A stretch of DNA of 64,000 nt, from positions 25,530,302-25,594,301 of the forward strand of contig NC_055986.1 in NCBI RefSeq assembly GCF_018446385.1, in the 5' to 3' direction. The notes under the pieces are model-generated. The model searched no databases. It saw only the letters and a list, made by a program, of their open reading frames with translations, and was not told the DNA's origin. Positions 10,009 through 21,789 of this stretch are shown piece by piece. Source of the stretch: Zingiber officinale (lineage: Eukaryota; Streptophyta; Magnoliopsida; Zingiberales; Zingiberaceae). Made by a program: the position numbers and the translations under genes. Position 1 is the first letter of the stretch, and each line of letters begins with the position of its first letter.

Positions 10009-11706
10009 TGTAGGATCAGTGCACATGAGAGAGGGGGGAGTGGTGAATCACATGTCTTTTAAAAAACTTATTTTTTCGTCTTTTAAAAACAAAGTTCGCA
10101 GCGGAATAAAACAACACAAAACCAAAATGCAAGAACACAAACTTAAGGAGTTACTTGGTTTGAAGTTTTGGGCGACTCCTACTCCAAGACCCACGATCCC
10201 TCAGACCGTATCGACGAATAATCTACTATAAATGTCTTCCAAAACTGTTGAAAGAGGGAATCGAGTATAATAGTAAACTAAGGACAAGTGTAACAATCTA
10301 CACTTTCCTTTATGCAATAATTAAACACTTAATTAAAATTTTTATTATCCAACACTTGAAGATTATTGGATCGAACTCGGTGTTGGACGACTTCTCTATA
10401 GTAGTAGGATATTGCAGCATCACAGCACAACGGGAGGATGAAGTTGGAGCAGCCAAAATCCCGAAAGATTGCATATGGAAGTTGTAAATGTGTTGTGTTG
10501 AATGGTTGGTCGAACAACTCTTTTATTGACCATTGAGGGTGCCTTCAAGCCCAATAAAGGCGCCTCCAATAGAAAAAATGATATTGAAAACTTCGGTCTT
10601 GATAAACTCCGCAGACTGCGCTTTTTATCCTCTCTAGGGCACCTTCCGGATGCTCTAAGATGCCTTCGCGGCACGCTCCAGGGCGCCTCCAACCACATGG
10701 GAGGCGCCTTCGTGCCTTTTTGCATAAGTTTTCGGCCAAGGCAGCTGAGGCATCTCCACTCGAATAAGAGGCACCTCTACTCGAACAAGAGGCACCTCAA
10801 AACACTGTTCATTCGAGGCTTGAAGTGCTTTTTCAACCCTGCAACATGAGTCAGTACAAATAACAGACTATACCTTATAAAATAGAGTTAACATAATAAA
10901 ATATAATAGATTATTAATTAGATCCTCTCTTTCTAAGACCAGGATCTTGTCATGGTCTCAATTTAGATTTCCAAAATGAACCAAAATTGGATTGGTGTCT
11001 AAATTTCATAATTGGAACTCATCCTCACTGGAACACTCTTCTCCAGTGCTTACCTTCACTTATCTGCCAAACATATGATCCTCTAGACTGTTTAGGCTTG
11101 CTCTAGTTTTGCTTAGTGTCTGATCAATCTGATCCACTAAGACTTACCTGTAAGACTAAGTTAACACAATAGATATAAAATAGTAAGGTAAAACAATGTT
11201 AACAACTTTCAAGATTTGCTGGTCCGGTCAACCCGAAACCAGTTGGTCACACATGCTTGGAGTTTATTCCTCCAAAAATTCTCATTACCTAGGGTTATCT
11301 ACTCCTACGGCTGCCTAACTTCACTCACCAAGACTTTCCCCACCTAGTTTCGCTCACTAGGGCTTAGCTTCACTCACCAGAACTTCCATTGTCTGACTTA
11401 ACTCACTAGGACTTTCACCACCTAGCTTCACTCACTAGGGCTTAACTTCACTCATCAGGACTTCCACCACCTAACTTCACTCATTAGGGTCTGACTTCAC
11501 TCACCAGGAATTTTACCATCTAACTTTACTCACTAGGGCCTGTCTTCACTTACCAGGACTTCTACCACCTAGCTTCACTCACTAGAGAATGACTTCACTC
11601 ACCAAAACTTTCCCTTGCCTAATCTTCAATTAGGATTAGCCACTTAGTAGATTTCTTATCTGCCTAACCTTCAATTAGGATTTACCCTTACTAGTCATCT
11701 TATCAT
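10009..11706 (-). mobile_element. LTR of a copia-like (SIRE-type) family carrying GGCGCC palindromes, interrupted
   Basis: Starts TGTAGGATCAGTGC and has the layout shared by several LTRs in this window: a G-run with GTGAAT, then CGCAGCGGAAT, then TTACTTGG..GACTCCTACTCCAAG. GGCGCC palindromes occur at 10559, 10682 and 10703, with GGCACC/GGTGCC variants nearby. From 11283 it carries the CCTAG-CTTCACTCA-CTAGG hairpin array also seen in the 42526 LTR. Its 3' end is not visible because element B begins at 11707. Orientation is inferred from homology to the 42526-49556 element, whose PBS and gag are on the minus strand. Confidence 0.6.
11283..11690. repeat. Hairpin tandem array (CTTCACTCA loop units)
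   Basis: Units of ~30-45 bp repeat a short stem around the loop CTTCACTCA. Stems vary but usually stay complementary: CCTAG/CTAGG (about 11421-11439), CCTAA/TTAGG (about 11470-11488), CCTAAT/ATTAGG with loop CTTCA (about 11618-11634). The array belongs to the LTR at 10009 and is homologous to the array at 43700-44010. Confidence 0.75.
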
Positions 11707-12039
11707 TGTTGGTACAATTTATGTTAGATTTTGAGGGATGTCCTAAGACAATTACCTTACGATTTTTACTAAATATAGATTCATTATTTGAATGCATATT
11801 ATATGTTTGATTGTCTTAAACTCATTTACTGAATGTCCGTAATACAATTCATAGCATGAGAGAAATTATGATTGGATCACAACTAATGATTATCTCTACA
11901 TGTGCAATTATGAACATATTGAAATTTCTCTAGTCGTCAAATTGATGCATTCGGACATCATCAATTCTGTTAGACTAGCATGGGTTATACTCCTTGGTTC
12001 GCCAAGCAGTTGTTTTCTCACTAGCTGAAGATATTGAGA

Positions 12040-13707
12040 TGTTGATAACCATGATTTTACTGTATTATTTTGATTCATATATGCATGGTTTGATGTTGAT
12101 TTTAAAAGTTTAAATCATGGTTACATCACATTTTGTGCATTGTGTGTATTTTTGGACTTAATTGTAAATTACTTTATTTTTATATTATTTGATGCTAATA
12201 TTTGATTATTATTTTGTAGGCATCAAAGGATCTTGAATTTGGATCTATTTGGACTGAAATTGGGCTTGAATCGGAGTTCAAACAAGAAGATCAAGCTTTG
12301 AAGCATTATGGGCCGTTTATCAAGAATAGGAGAGATCTGTACCATCCATTGAGAATCTGGCCCATCCAACCTAATGAGGAGCAGATATAAGCCATTGATG
12401 AAGACCTAGAAGTTTTGATCCAGATCTGAGTTCATCTAGCCATTGATCCAGCCCCGAATTAATCTGGACCGTTCATTGAAGACAGGGAAGATCTGGGCCA
12501 TCCAGTGATGATCTGATCGATCCGACCTACGGGAGGATAGATCCAGACTCTAGATCAACATCAGTACCTTCGGATCAGATTTTGGATGACTTTTCACCGT
12601 TGATTTAGCCCGGAATCATCTCAACCGTCCATTCCAGATCCAGATCTGATTTAAATGAGAAGCTACTGTACCCAGCTTCTTCGTTGATCCCCTTCACGCA
12701 GCTCAGTTCCGGCGTGCGTCTTCCAGCGGATTTCGACCACCTTTCCTTCTTCAATCCATTTTCCCGAGCTTCTACCTTGGAGGAAGACTTCTTATCAGCT
12801 CATCCCGATCATCTGGAGCACCGGCGAGTGTTCTCTCCGGCGGAAAATCTTCTCACGGTGACTTCTCTGTTTTCGCCAGATTTGGAGGTCGTCTTCCAAA
12901 TCTGCGCTCCGATTCCCATCAGCGACGCTTGGAGGTGGTCCGCCGACGTTATTGAGCTTCATCCGATGCACATCTGCAATCCACGACTTCCATCCAGATT
13001 TAGAGAGCTCCGATAGCATATTTCCAGCATTTTCGGCATTTTCTTGGGTTCGGGTTGTTTCCAGCGTGTCGGGGGTGGTCCGTCGGCACTTGTGAGCATT
13101 CCTCGAATTGATTTGCAGCTTAGAATCTCCACTGAGGTCCGAAATTGGGTGGTTTCGATTTTGGTACTCTTGTGTGACGGCAAGAGTATGAAGTTTGTTG
13201 AGAATGATTGTGAGATTGGATTGGTTAGGGTTTAGTTCACTTTTATTATTGTTTTGTAACTTAGAACAGATTACTTTTATATTTTGTTATATTTTTATGC
13301 AAGTATTTAGCATTTCTTTCCTTGTTGAAGCTTAGTTTAATTTTAATTTGTTGCTTGGTTAAGTGTTTAGAGTTTAAATTCAAGCTAGGATTTTAATTGG
13401 TGTTGTAGATCAGATTTATTTGCATCTTGTATTTCATTCCTTAGTTTAAGTGTGTCAATAATTGAATCTCAATGTAGGAGTGACAATACGTTAAAGTTTG
13501 ATTATTGGCACATAGGTAGGTTTTATTTGTGCATTGGATTAATTTTTTTATTCATTGTGCTTTTCATTTGTTAGATTTAAATTCAAGCTTAAATCCCCCC
13601 ATTCCATTTTTATATCGAAAACCCCAAAAATAGGAATAAAAATACAATCCTAAATTACATCATCATGTTGGTTCCTCAAGAGCGATCCTGGGCTCGTTAC
13701 TACAACA
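12040..13707. mobile_element. Unclassified non-coding insertion in element B's LTR
   Basis: Begins TGTTGATAACCATG and ends GGGCTCGTTACTACAACA, so it has TG..CA ends like a solo LTR. Its interior repeats phrases such as 'GATCTGGGCCATCCA-TGA' and contains a CT-rich, GC-richer block (12680-13020). The end resembles the 'GATCCTGGGCTCGTTACTACA' endings I associate with Ty3-type plant elements, but I cannot confirm the family. No matching 5-bp target duplication was found at these ends, so boundaries are approximate. The open frame at 12684-13016 has no domain and is not called as a gene. Confidence 0.45.
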
Positions 13708-14887
13708 TTATCATTTAGTTAAGAGGTTCAGTGAAATATACATTTGTACAATTTGATTTAGCGGATGTGACAGATTCGCTTACCAGATGTCGAAAGTTAA
13801 ACGTGAATACTAGTTATGGTAACTAGTTCATTGGAGTGTCTCATTGTAAGACTTTATATAGTTATCAATATATATGGATATGTCTGTAAAGTTCTTACTG
13901 CAATTCGAGTGTAAGTTTCCTTCGACTTGAGGAATACAAGTCATCTTGGTCATGGAGATTTATACTTTGACATCTTAAGCAAGCACCTCTCTAAGGTGTG
14001 GACTCGAGATGATTGGGTATAAGTCAAAATATTTGAAGATGTTTAGATAGCTCACAGAGGATTCACCGCTCTTTGCGAGGAGATGTATATCCTATGGTCA
14101 CTTGTTAAGATTATTACTTAAAGTCTTTGGCCAGAGCATCACATGTTAAGAGTGCGATACTCTTAGACACATGTATGACTAATTTGAATTCGCAGAACGA
14201 AAAAGTATTACTTGGGCTAGGTGTATCATAGTCAGTCTAGTAGGGACAGACACAGACTATGTCCTAAACCAAGTGGGTATAAAACGAGTGAAAGGAATAA
14301 GGCATGACTCACTGTAGCTGTTGAAGGGTTTAGAATTAGTTCTAAGATCAATTATGATTTTTTGGCTAATTGGGGATCATGATGTACTACTAGGTACCAC
14401 TCATGATCGTTCTATAATTATGTAGTTAATTATGGACAACCAAGATGAACCGGAAACCTATTGAGTCACACACACTAATGAGTATCTAAATGACATAAAG
14501 CAAGTTAAAGAATATGATTCTTAGATCAAAAGATAAATGTTTGGTTGAATCATACATAAGATAAATATGGAAATATTTGTCATAATGGAAGCACAGATGA
14601 ACTACATTTCTTATGGTAGAGTTGAATCATTTTGATTTAATCATGAATTAGTCATTAACCAACTTAGTTTAGTTGTAAACTAAACCAAGGGGTTAATGTG
14701 CTAATTTTTTGTTAAGGGCTAATGGGTTGGATTTGGGCTTGCTAATCCAACTCATTAAAGATGACTATATATCTCTTGTTGTCGTGACCACCACGAGGGA
14801 GAAAAACTCTCCCTTGTGTGCTTCCTTTTTCTTCCTCTTGATCCCTCTTCTTCGCTCGTGGCTAGTAACTTCTGAAAGAGAGGCTTG

Positions 14888-17809
14888 TGTTAGCTAGAGC
14901 CCTAGAGCCAATCATTTGATGATTGTATTTTGGACTTGTTGTATCATATTCTATATAAATAAAGACATTTAGTTTTTGGTTATTATACTTACTTGTATTG
15001 GTGCCAAATAAACTAAGTATAATAACGTCCTTGAGTAAAAGGTTCTTACATATATCAATCGATTGGTTGAATCGATAGTGAGATGATATAGGGAACACTA
15101 CTCTTAATTATTCCTAGTCGAGTATTAACATTCAGGGACAATGTTAATGCAATAAGACTAGCATGTAGGTCAACTCGATGACTCGATCTCACAAGTCATG
15201 GATATGGAGATATCAAGTTGACATATGGGTATGCATTGGAGAATGTATACTAAATGACCCGCCATGAGAAAGTATCATGGATCGTTATATGAGTGTCATA
15301 TACTTTCTCATGTGACTATTAGTATGACTACTAGTCCTTATGTTGGTGCAGCGGAGACCGGCAAGAGGGGGGTGAATTGCTGAAAACAAAAAGTAACTAT
15401 ACCCTCCTCGGATTTCCAACTCAGTTAGTGCAATAGTTAACAAAATAATAAAACAGTAAAAGAAAGACACAGAAGAATTAACCTGGTTACAACCAAGGAG
15501 GTTGTTAATCCAGGGCAGTAGAAGCGCACTAAAAGAAACTCTCCTTTGCTGAAGGCGGAGAAGCCTTTTACACTTTCAAAAGCTCAGAACTATTGCTAGG
15601 AAACACTACAGATTGAATGCTTGAGTTGTTGTTGAATTCCTAGCTCCAGGGGCCTTTATATAGGCCATGGAAATCTTATCCCGAGAGTCCAAGGCGCCTC
15701 CAACTCGATCTGCGGATAAAACTTTATCCGCAGCGCAAACGGTCAAACTGGCCTGCTCAAGGCGCCTTGAACAGGCTTAAAGGCCCCTTCAAGGGCGCCT
15801 TCAAGCTTGTTTAAGGCGCCTTTAAGCTACAGTAACTTCTGCTACAATAACTTTCTGCTACAGTAATTTCTAGCTTCTTTTGACTCCTTTTCTTCTTCGC
15901 TTTGGCTTCCGAAGCTCCGTTCTTTTGGGTGATTGCGGCCAACCAGAATAGGGCTCACCCGAACCCAATTCTCGGCCTTCTCCTCGAGCAGCCTTCCGTC
16001 CCGGATTAATGTCCCTCGAACGCCGCGCACGCTCTTCACGCCCACCGGAGTACTCTTCCGCAGCTCTCTCGTCCTTCGGATGCACCGAGCCCGTCGGCTC
16101 CCTTCCCGTGTCGTCCTTCTCGCTAGCTGCGTCTTCCGCTCGACTTCCTGTGCTCCTAAGCTCCCGCACACTCAGACACAGGGATCAAACACAGCAGGAC
16201 CTAACCAACTTGGTTGATCACATCAAAACCACCACGGGGTCCAACACCTTAGACCTGAAGTCACCATGGTTCCCTACATAAGGAGTTATGTACTTTGGTT
16301 TCGTCAAACGTCACCCGTAACTGGGTGGACTATAAAGGCGATTACTGGGTATGCAACAAATTATGTGGAGGGATGTGAGTGATGTAGATGAGATCTATCC
16401 CTCCTATATGACGGGAGAGACATCGGTATTCTTGATAGAGTGAGACCACGAAGTGCATGGCCATGCCCAAATGAGTCAATATGAGATATTGAGCTCATTT
16501 GATTTAGTGAGCCTACTTGGAGTTCAAGATTTAGATTGATCAGAGGATGACATGGTCTATGCCTCACATTGATCAATCTAGATATCTAGGATAGAAGGAC
16601 ACTTGTCATATATTGTGAGGAGTCACAATTAGTAGTCACAAGGTGATGTTGGATCTCAACATTCTTGTAACTTGGGTAGTAATGATGTATTGCTAGATAC
16701 CGCTCATTACTTATGCTTCTAAATGAGTTTAGGGGCATTGTCAACATTACAAGAACCTATTGGGTCACACACAAAGAACAAGTGGATGGAGATTAGGTTC
16801 ATATGATGAACCAACAGGATTAGATTTATTTGATGAATCAAATTGGATTAAGAGTAATCCTAATTGGGCTAATTGAGTTGGATTCAAGTTGATTCATGTG
16901 TTCAATGAGTCTAATTTAGATTATGACTTATTGAATCAATTTAATTAAATGAATTAGATTCATTATATTAAATTGGCTTGAATTAAATGGTTGGATTAGA
17001 TCAACCATGAGAGAAATTAAGTCAAGTTTGACTTGACTTGAGAGGAAGAGGAAGAGTCAAGTTTGACTTGACTTTATGCCACATCATATGTGTGACTTGG
17101 CATTAAGTGGCCAATGATGATGTGCCACATCATCATAGTTAATACATGATTGTGCCACCTAATGGAAGTTACATCTTCTCCTTTGCTTTAATGTGGTCGG
17201 CCACATTAATGAGAGGAGTTACTCTTGATGTGGCTGGCCACTCAAAATGAATGGGATTCATTATTTTTCATTCAAGGCTAATTGCATCTTCTTCTTCCTC
17301 AAGCTTTCCTCAAGCTCTCCCTCTCCTCTTCTCTTGGCCGAAAGTTTTCAAGCAAGAAAGAAGGTGAATGAGTTTGAGTCTCATGAAGAAAAAGGTAGAG
17401 TGATTGTCACATAGAAGAAGAAGAAGAGTGTTCATAAGATCCATTCTATTTCTCTTCTCTATCCTTTTTCCTTTTCATTCCCATCCGAGAGCCCTAGAAA
17501 GTGCTAGCACACTTGTGGTGCTCTCTTCTCCATCCTTGTGTGTTAGAGAACACATCTTGTTCTTGTGGATACTTCTAGAGGATTGTCTACGTTGACAATC
17601 TTGAGATCCGGCATACCTTGGACTTGCGGGATTGCGAAGGGCTTCGCTTCAAAGGTATAACCTTTTTCCCTTGTAGATCTAAGTGTAGATCTAGATAAAC
17701 TCGTACTCGTAGTTTTCAAAAATTTTCCTTTGCACAGATCCGTTGGCTAGGGAGTTTCGGGGTTTCTGCGACGCTGAAAAGCGGTTTTCGCAGCCCGAAA
17801 AACCCAACA
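14888..17809 (+). repeat. 5' LTR of element C (contains a nested solo LTR)
   Basis: Starts TGTTAGCTAGAGCC and ends AAAAACCCAACA. A 906-bp solo LTR plus a 5-bp duplication (15341-16251) is inserted; the remainder is 2011 bp. It contains several perfect hairpins: AAGTCAA/TTGACTT at 17019-17034 and again near 17055, an 11-bp stem (arm ATGATGATGTG) at 17114-17136, and TTAATGTGG/CCACATTAA around a TCGG loop at 17188-17209. A CT-rich leader follows. Confidence 0.92.
15341..16246 (-). mobile_element. Solo LTR with GGCGCC palindromes (TSD CCTTA)
   Basis: TGTTGGTGCAGCGG..GGGTCCAACA, 906 bp, flanked by a perfect duplication CCTTA (15336-15340 and 16247-16251). The 3' LTR of element C lacks it, which proves the insertion. 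It shares the G-run GGTGAATTG layout of the 10009, 18832, 38995 and 42526 LTRs. The palindromic core AAGGCGCCTT and near variants occur about four times between 15690 and 15825. A 24-nt hairpin with arm CTGCGGATAAA sits at 15710-15733. Open frames at 15842-16281 on both strands are low-complexity LTR sequence, not genes. Orientation is inferred by homology. Confidence 0.9.
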
Positions 17810-17810
17810 G

Positions 17811-17823
17811 TGGTATCAGAGCC
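17811..17823 (+). promoter_or_regulatory. Primer-binding site of element C (tRNA-iMet)
   Basis: TGGTATCAGAGCC lies one base after the 5' LTR end. It is complementary to the 3' end of plant initiator methionine tRNA and primes minus-strand DNA synthesis in copia elements. Confidence 0.93.
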
Positions 17824-20261
17824 ACGTGCGAAGGCGTGTACGAGTTTATTTTTGTTTTTATGAAAAATAAACATTCTGTGAATTTCTGTAATTTCATAAT
17901 TTTTATAGTTTTAAAGGGTATTTTTCTCGTAGAAGCGAAGCACAAGTGTTTAGACACTTGTAGGCTTCGACTTTACGACAATGTTTCGACCCAAAACTTT
18001 TTGGGACAGCGGGCTAAGGCGCTGTAGGATCGCTTAGGAGTAACTCGCGATGGTTAGTTCGCTGGTAGGGGTGCTGCCCCTAACCCCGAAATCGCTAATC
18101 GGGACCGCCGAGAAAAATTTACTAATAAAAATTGTAAAAATTATGAAAAATATATAATTTAGAATTATATATTATTTTTGTGATAGTCATGGCCCAAAAA
18201 GACCCAATATGATTGGATTTGTATTGTAATTTATAATACGGCCTGCGTGTCGTCATGTGTTTGTGTGTGCTGTATTTGATACGCGACCTGCGCGTCGTGC
18301 CTCCCTATTTATATTCTGGTTGTAAATTAGATTTAGACTCGAATGTAACTTGAGTTTTAAAATTGTAATGTAAATTTTGAAGCAGTGGAAGGTCCACTCA
18401 AGACGGAGTTACGAGGAAGGCGCGAGCAACACAAGGTGGTCAAAAGGAAGGCGCTTGAGAAGTTGTTGACCTTAGGTTGACCATCCGATATTCTCATTGG
18501 CTTGAGAAGATCGTAGTAGGGCCATGACATAATCACAAAATTATTTAATTAATTACTTTTGTGTGTATGTGATGCATGCTAGTTAATTAAGTAATTAATT
18601 AATGCCTAACGATTAGATTAGATCTAAGTCGTGCACATGATGCACCCTTCGATTAGATTAGATCTATCGAGTATATGATACGCATCATCGTTTAGATTAG
18701 ATCTAAATCGCGACAACTCGTAATGCCTACCGTGCCGTGATACCTATCACTACCTCGATCACATGTGTTGTTGAATCTGCCAAAGCAGAGCAACACATAT
18801 TATCTTGGTAGGGTACGGAGGGACAATCTTGTGTTGGAGGATCGGTGGCCGGCTTGAAGGGGGGTTGGATAGACGGCACCCCCAAATACTCGCTTTCACC
18901 CTACACTTGTTAGTGCGCAACGGAAATACAAACTAATACAAACAAGTAGAAAGCTAAACACTATAAGAAAGAGCAAGCAAACCGCTAACACGTTCGTTTA
19001 ACGTGGTTCGGAGATTAGGGCTCCTACTCCACAGCTTGTCCTTGAGGTGGACGATCCCTATCCGTCGGTGGATTAGCCCCCGGCAAACTCCGGCTATCTC
19101 AAGTCGCTCCTTGTGGGTGGAGAAACCTCACCACAAACTCACCAAGACCTCTTGGATTACACAAGCACTTGAGAACTCTTGTGACTACTAATTAGGCTTT
19201 AACCAAGTCTAATTTCGTCGCCTTGGCCGGCCATACCAAGCTCCTTCTTATAGAGCTTTGGGGAAATCAGCCTTGCTGATTTGCCCGTTACCAGTCGACT
19301 GGTGCCAGCCCAATGGCACTCCAACGGCTATCTACCAGTCGACTGGTCCCAGGACCAGTCGACTGATCCCAGCCATTTCGGGCACAGAACCTCTCTGTGC
19401 TCACCCCTAGTCGACTGGTTCCAGTACCAGTCGACTGGTACAACCCTAAACTTAGGGTTTCCCATCCCGAGTACATTTCTCTCGCACTCGGACCCTCATG
19501 ACTCACTTGACTCTTCTTTGCAGCCTTGACCTCTTGCTTTCAAGCCTACTTCCTTTAGCTCTCGTCCCTCGGATGCATCCAAGCCCGCGGCTCGTCCCAA
19601 TGCCATCCTTCGCGTATGCCTCGAAGTCGCTTCCCTCGGCACTTGTCCTTGCTGCCTTGTCACGGTCCCTCGGATGCTCCATCCTTCACCGGACCCGAAG
19701 CCATCAACCTGAGTCACATGTGTCACCTGCAGTCCTGCACAACTCAAGTACACAAATCAAATAACAAGGGTAAACCTAACTTAAACCCTTTGCCCAAACA
19801 CCAAAACACATGGTCCCGCGGACCATTGGGATTGCTCCAACATCTTGGTCCCGCTTATCAACGCATGGGCGAGTACAAACTCAATTAGATTGAGTATTCC
19901 TAGTTTACTCGGTTGGATCGAGTACAACTATAGCCATTCTTCCAACGGTTGGAAAGGTAGGACAAAATCACGTTTATATTAATTCTTGGGCGTATTAGCC
20001 AAAGCTAACTCGAGTTTTAATATCAATGCGGATCTTGATCTTATAAACAAGAGTCGCATAGAGATGTAATTGGTAATCGTTACCTACCGATCATACTAAG
20101 TCTTGGGCGTATTAGCCAAAGCTAACTCAAGGGTTAGTATGATGTGGATCTTGTCTCACATGAATTATAGAATTCAGTGGGAGCATCATTTAGTTAAAGG
20201 CCTAATTAAATGATTAAGAATATGATATTTATTTCTGCATTTATTTCTGTTGTAGATTACC
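17824..20261 (+). other. Untranslated leader of element C with tandem repeats
   Basis: Non-coding region between PBS and gag, interrupted by the solo LTR 18832-19842. It holds three copies of a GATTAGATTAGATCTA unit (about 18610, 18653 and 18693). It also holds an exact ~28-bp direct repeat beginning TCTTGGGCGTATTAGCC at 19984 and 20101 (117-bp spacing). Similar 'GCCAAAG' phrases occur in the leader of element B near 36500-36810. Confidence 0.7.
18832..19842 (-). mobile_element. Solo LTR with CCAGTCGACTGG palindromes (TSD TCTTG)
   Basis: TGTTGGAGGATCGG..ATTGCTCCAACA, 1011 bp, with a perfect target duplication TCTTG (18827-18831 and 19843-19847). It has the same overall layout as the other SIRE-type LTRs: a G-run near the start, CGCAACGGAAATACAA, and GGAGATTAGGGCTCCTACTCC. 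Instead of GGCGCC or GATCGATC it carries repeated CCAGTCGACTGG dodecamers, several in close pairs, between about 19290 and 19440. Open frames on both strands here (19281-19888) are LTR sequence. Orientation is inferred by homology. Confidence 0.9.
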
Positions 20262-21789
20262 ATAACGTCGAATACGAACACCTTCTCTCTGCGTTCTGTC
20301 CTTAAGAAGGACAAGCTCAACGGAGCAAATTTCCTGGACTGGTACAGGAACCTGAGAATAGTTCTCACCCAAGAACGTAAACTGTACGTTCTGGAGCAGC
20401 CCATTCCGGAGGCTCCTCCTACAAGAAGCATCAAGATGACGCATTAGATGTGTCCTGTCTTATGCTCGCGACCATGAACTCTGAGCTTCAGAAGCAACAT
20501 GAGTTGATGGGCGCTTACAATATGGTTGAACATCTTTGTCACCTATATCAAGGACAAGCAAGGCACTGGAAGAGGAACTCCAAAGAATACCTGGAAGATC
20601 TTAAGAAGAAGAGAAATAAGATTTCTATTTCAAGTATATATGTTATAGAAGTCAACCTCTCTATTTCTTCATCGTGGGTATTAGATACCGGATGTGCTTC
20701 GCACATTTGTACTAATGTACAAGCGCTGAGAAATAGCAGGGCATTGACGAAGGGTGAGGTAGACCTACGAGTTGGCAATGGAGCACGGGTTGCTGCTATT
20801 GCTGTAGGAAATGACTATCTATCTCTACCCTCTGGGCTTGTACTAGAATTAGATGATTGTTGTTATGTGTCTGCCTTGACTAAGAACATAATTTCAGTTT
20901 CTTGTTTGGACAAGAAAGGATTTTCGTTTACAATAAAGAACAAATGTTGTTTCGTCTATTTAAACGATATGTTCTATTGTAGTGCACCTCTGATAAACGG
21001 ACTCTATATTCTAGACCTTGAAAGCCCTATCTATAACATAAATACCAAGAGGTTCAAGTCAAATGACCTGAACCAAACCTATCTCTGGCACTGTCGCTTA
21101 GGTCATATAAATGACAAGCGCTTATCCCAGCTCCATAAGGATGGTTTGCTGGACTCATTTGATTTTGAATCTTATGAGACGTGCGAGTCATGCCTACTAG
21201 GCAAGATGACCAAGACTCCCTTTAGTGGGCACAGCGAAAGAGCGACTGATTTGTTAGGACTCATACATAGTGATGTATGTGGCCCTTTCAATGTCGCTGC
21301 TAGAGGCGGTTATAGGTACTTCATCACGTTTACTGATGACTTCAGTAGATATGGTTATGTGTACTTGATGACACATAAGTCAGAATCCTATGAAAAGTTC
21401 AAAGAATTCAAGAATGAAGTACAGAACCAGCTTGGCAAGAATATTAAGATACTTCGATCAGATCAAGGTGGAGAATACCTTAGCCATGAGTTTCGTGACT
21501 ATCTAGCTGAGTGTGAGATTATATCCCAACTCACTCCTCCTGGAACACAACAGTGAAATGATGTATCTGAAAGGAGGAATCATACCCTATTAGATATGGT
21601 ACGATCTATGATGAGTCACACAGATCTTCCGACATTCCTTTGGGGCTATGCTCTAGACACGGCAGCTTTTATACTCAACCGAGTTCCATCCAAGGCCGTG
21701 ATAAAGACACCATATAGGATATGGACTGGGAGAGATGCCCAAGTGTCTTTAATGAGATTTGGGGATGTGAGGCTTACGTTAGACGTCAA
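20262..21789 (+). pseudogene. Element C gag-protease-integrase remnant
   Basis: Copia gag starts near 20262 (the expected ATG reads ATA), with the typical KLNGANFLDWYRNLRIVL stretch, then a frameshift near 20431. From 20450 the frame stays open to 21556. An internal deletion joins the middle of gag directly to the end of the zinc knuckle (HWKRNSKEYL), so the knuckle's first two Cys are lost and the third is Ser. Protease motif VLDTGCASH follows. The integrase then shows its N-terminal zinc pair (HCRLGH..CESC) and core Asp residues (SDVCGP, RSDQGGEY). A TGA at 21554-21556 and a frameshift near 21750 interrupt the integrase, and element F is inserted at 21790. Non-functional. Confidence 0.88.

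Noticed and set aside
12684..13016. 110-codon + strand open frame
   Set aside because: Lies in a repeated-phrase, non-coding insertion in an LTR; no domain, and overlapped by opposite-strand frames of equal quality.
12035..13712. Clean target duplication for the 12040-13707 insertion
   Set aside because: TGAGA on the left and TTATC on the right do not match; shifted ends gave no match either, so boundaries are left approximate.
15842..16281. Overlapping ~90-110-codon frames on both strands
   Set aside because: Inside a solo LTR with a clean target duplication; compositionally biased, no domain.
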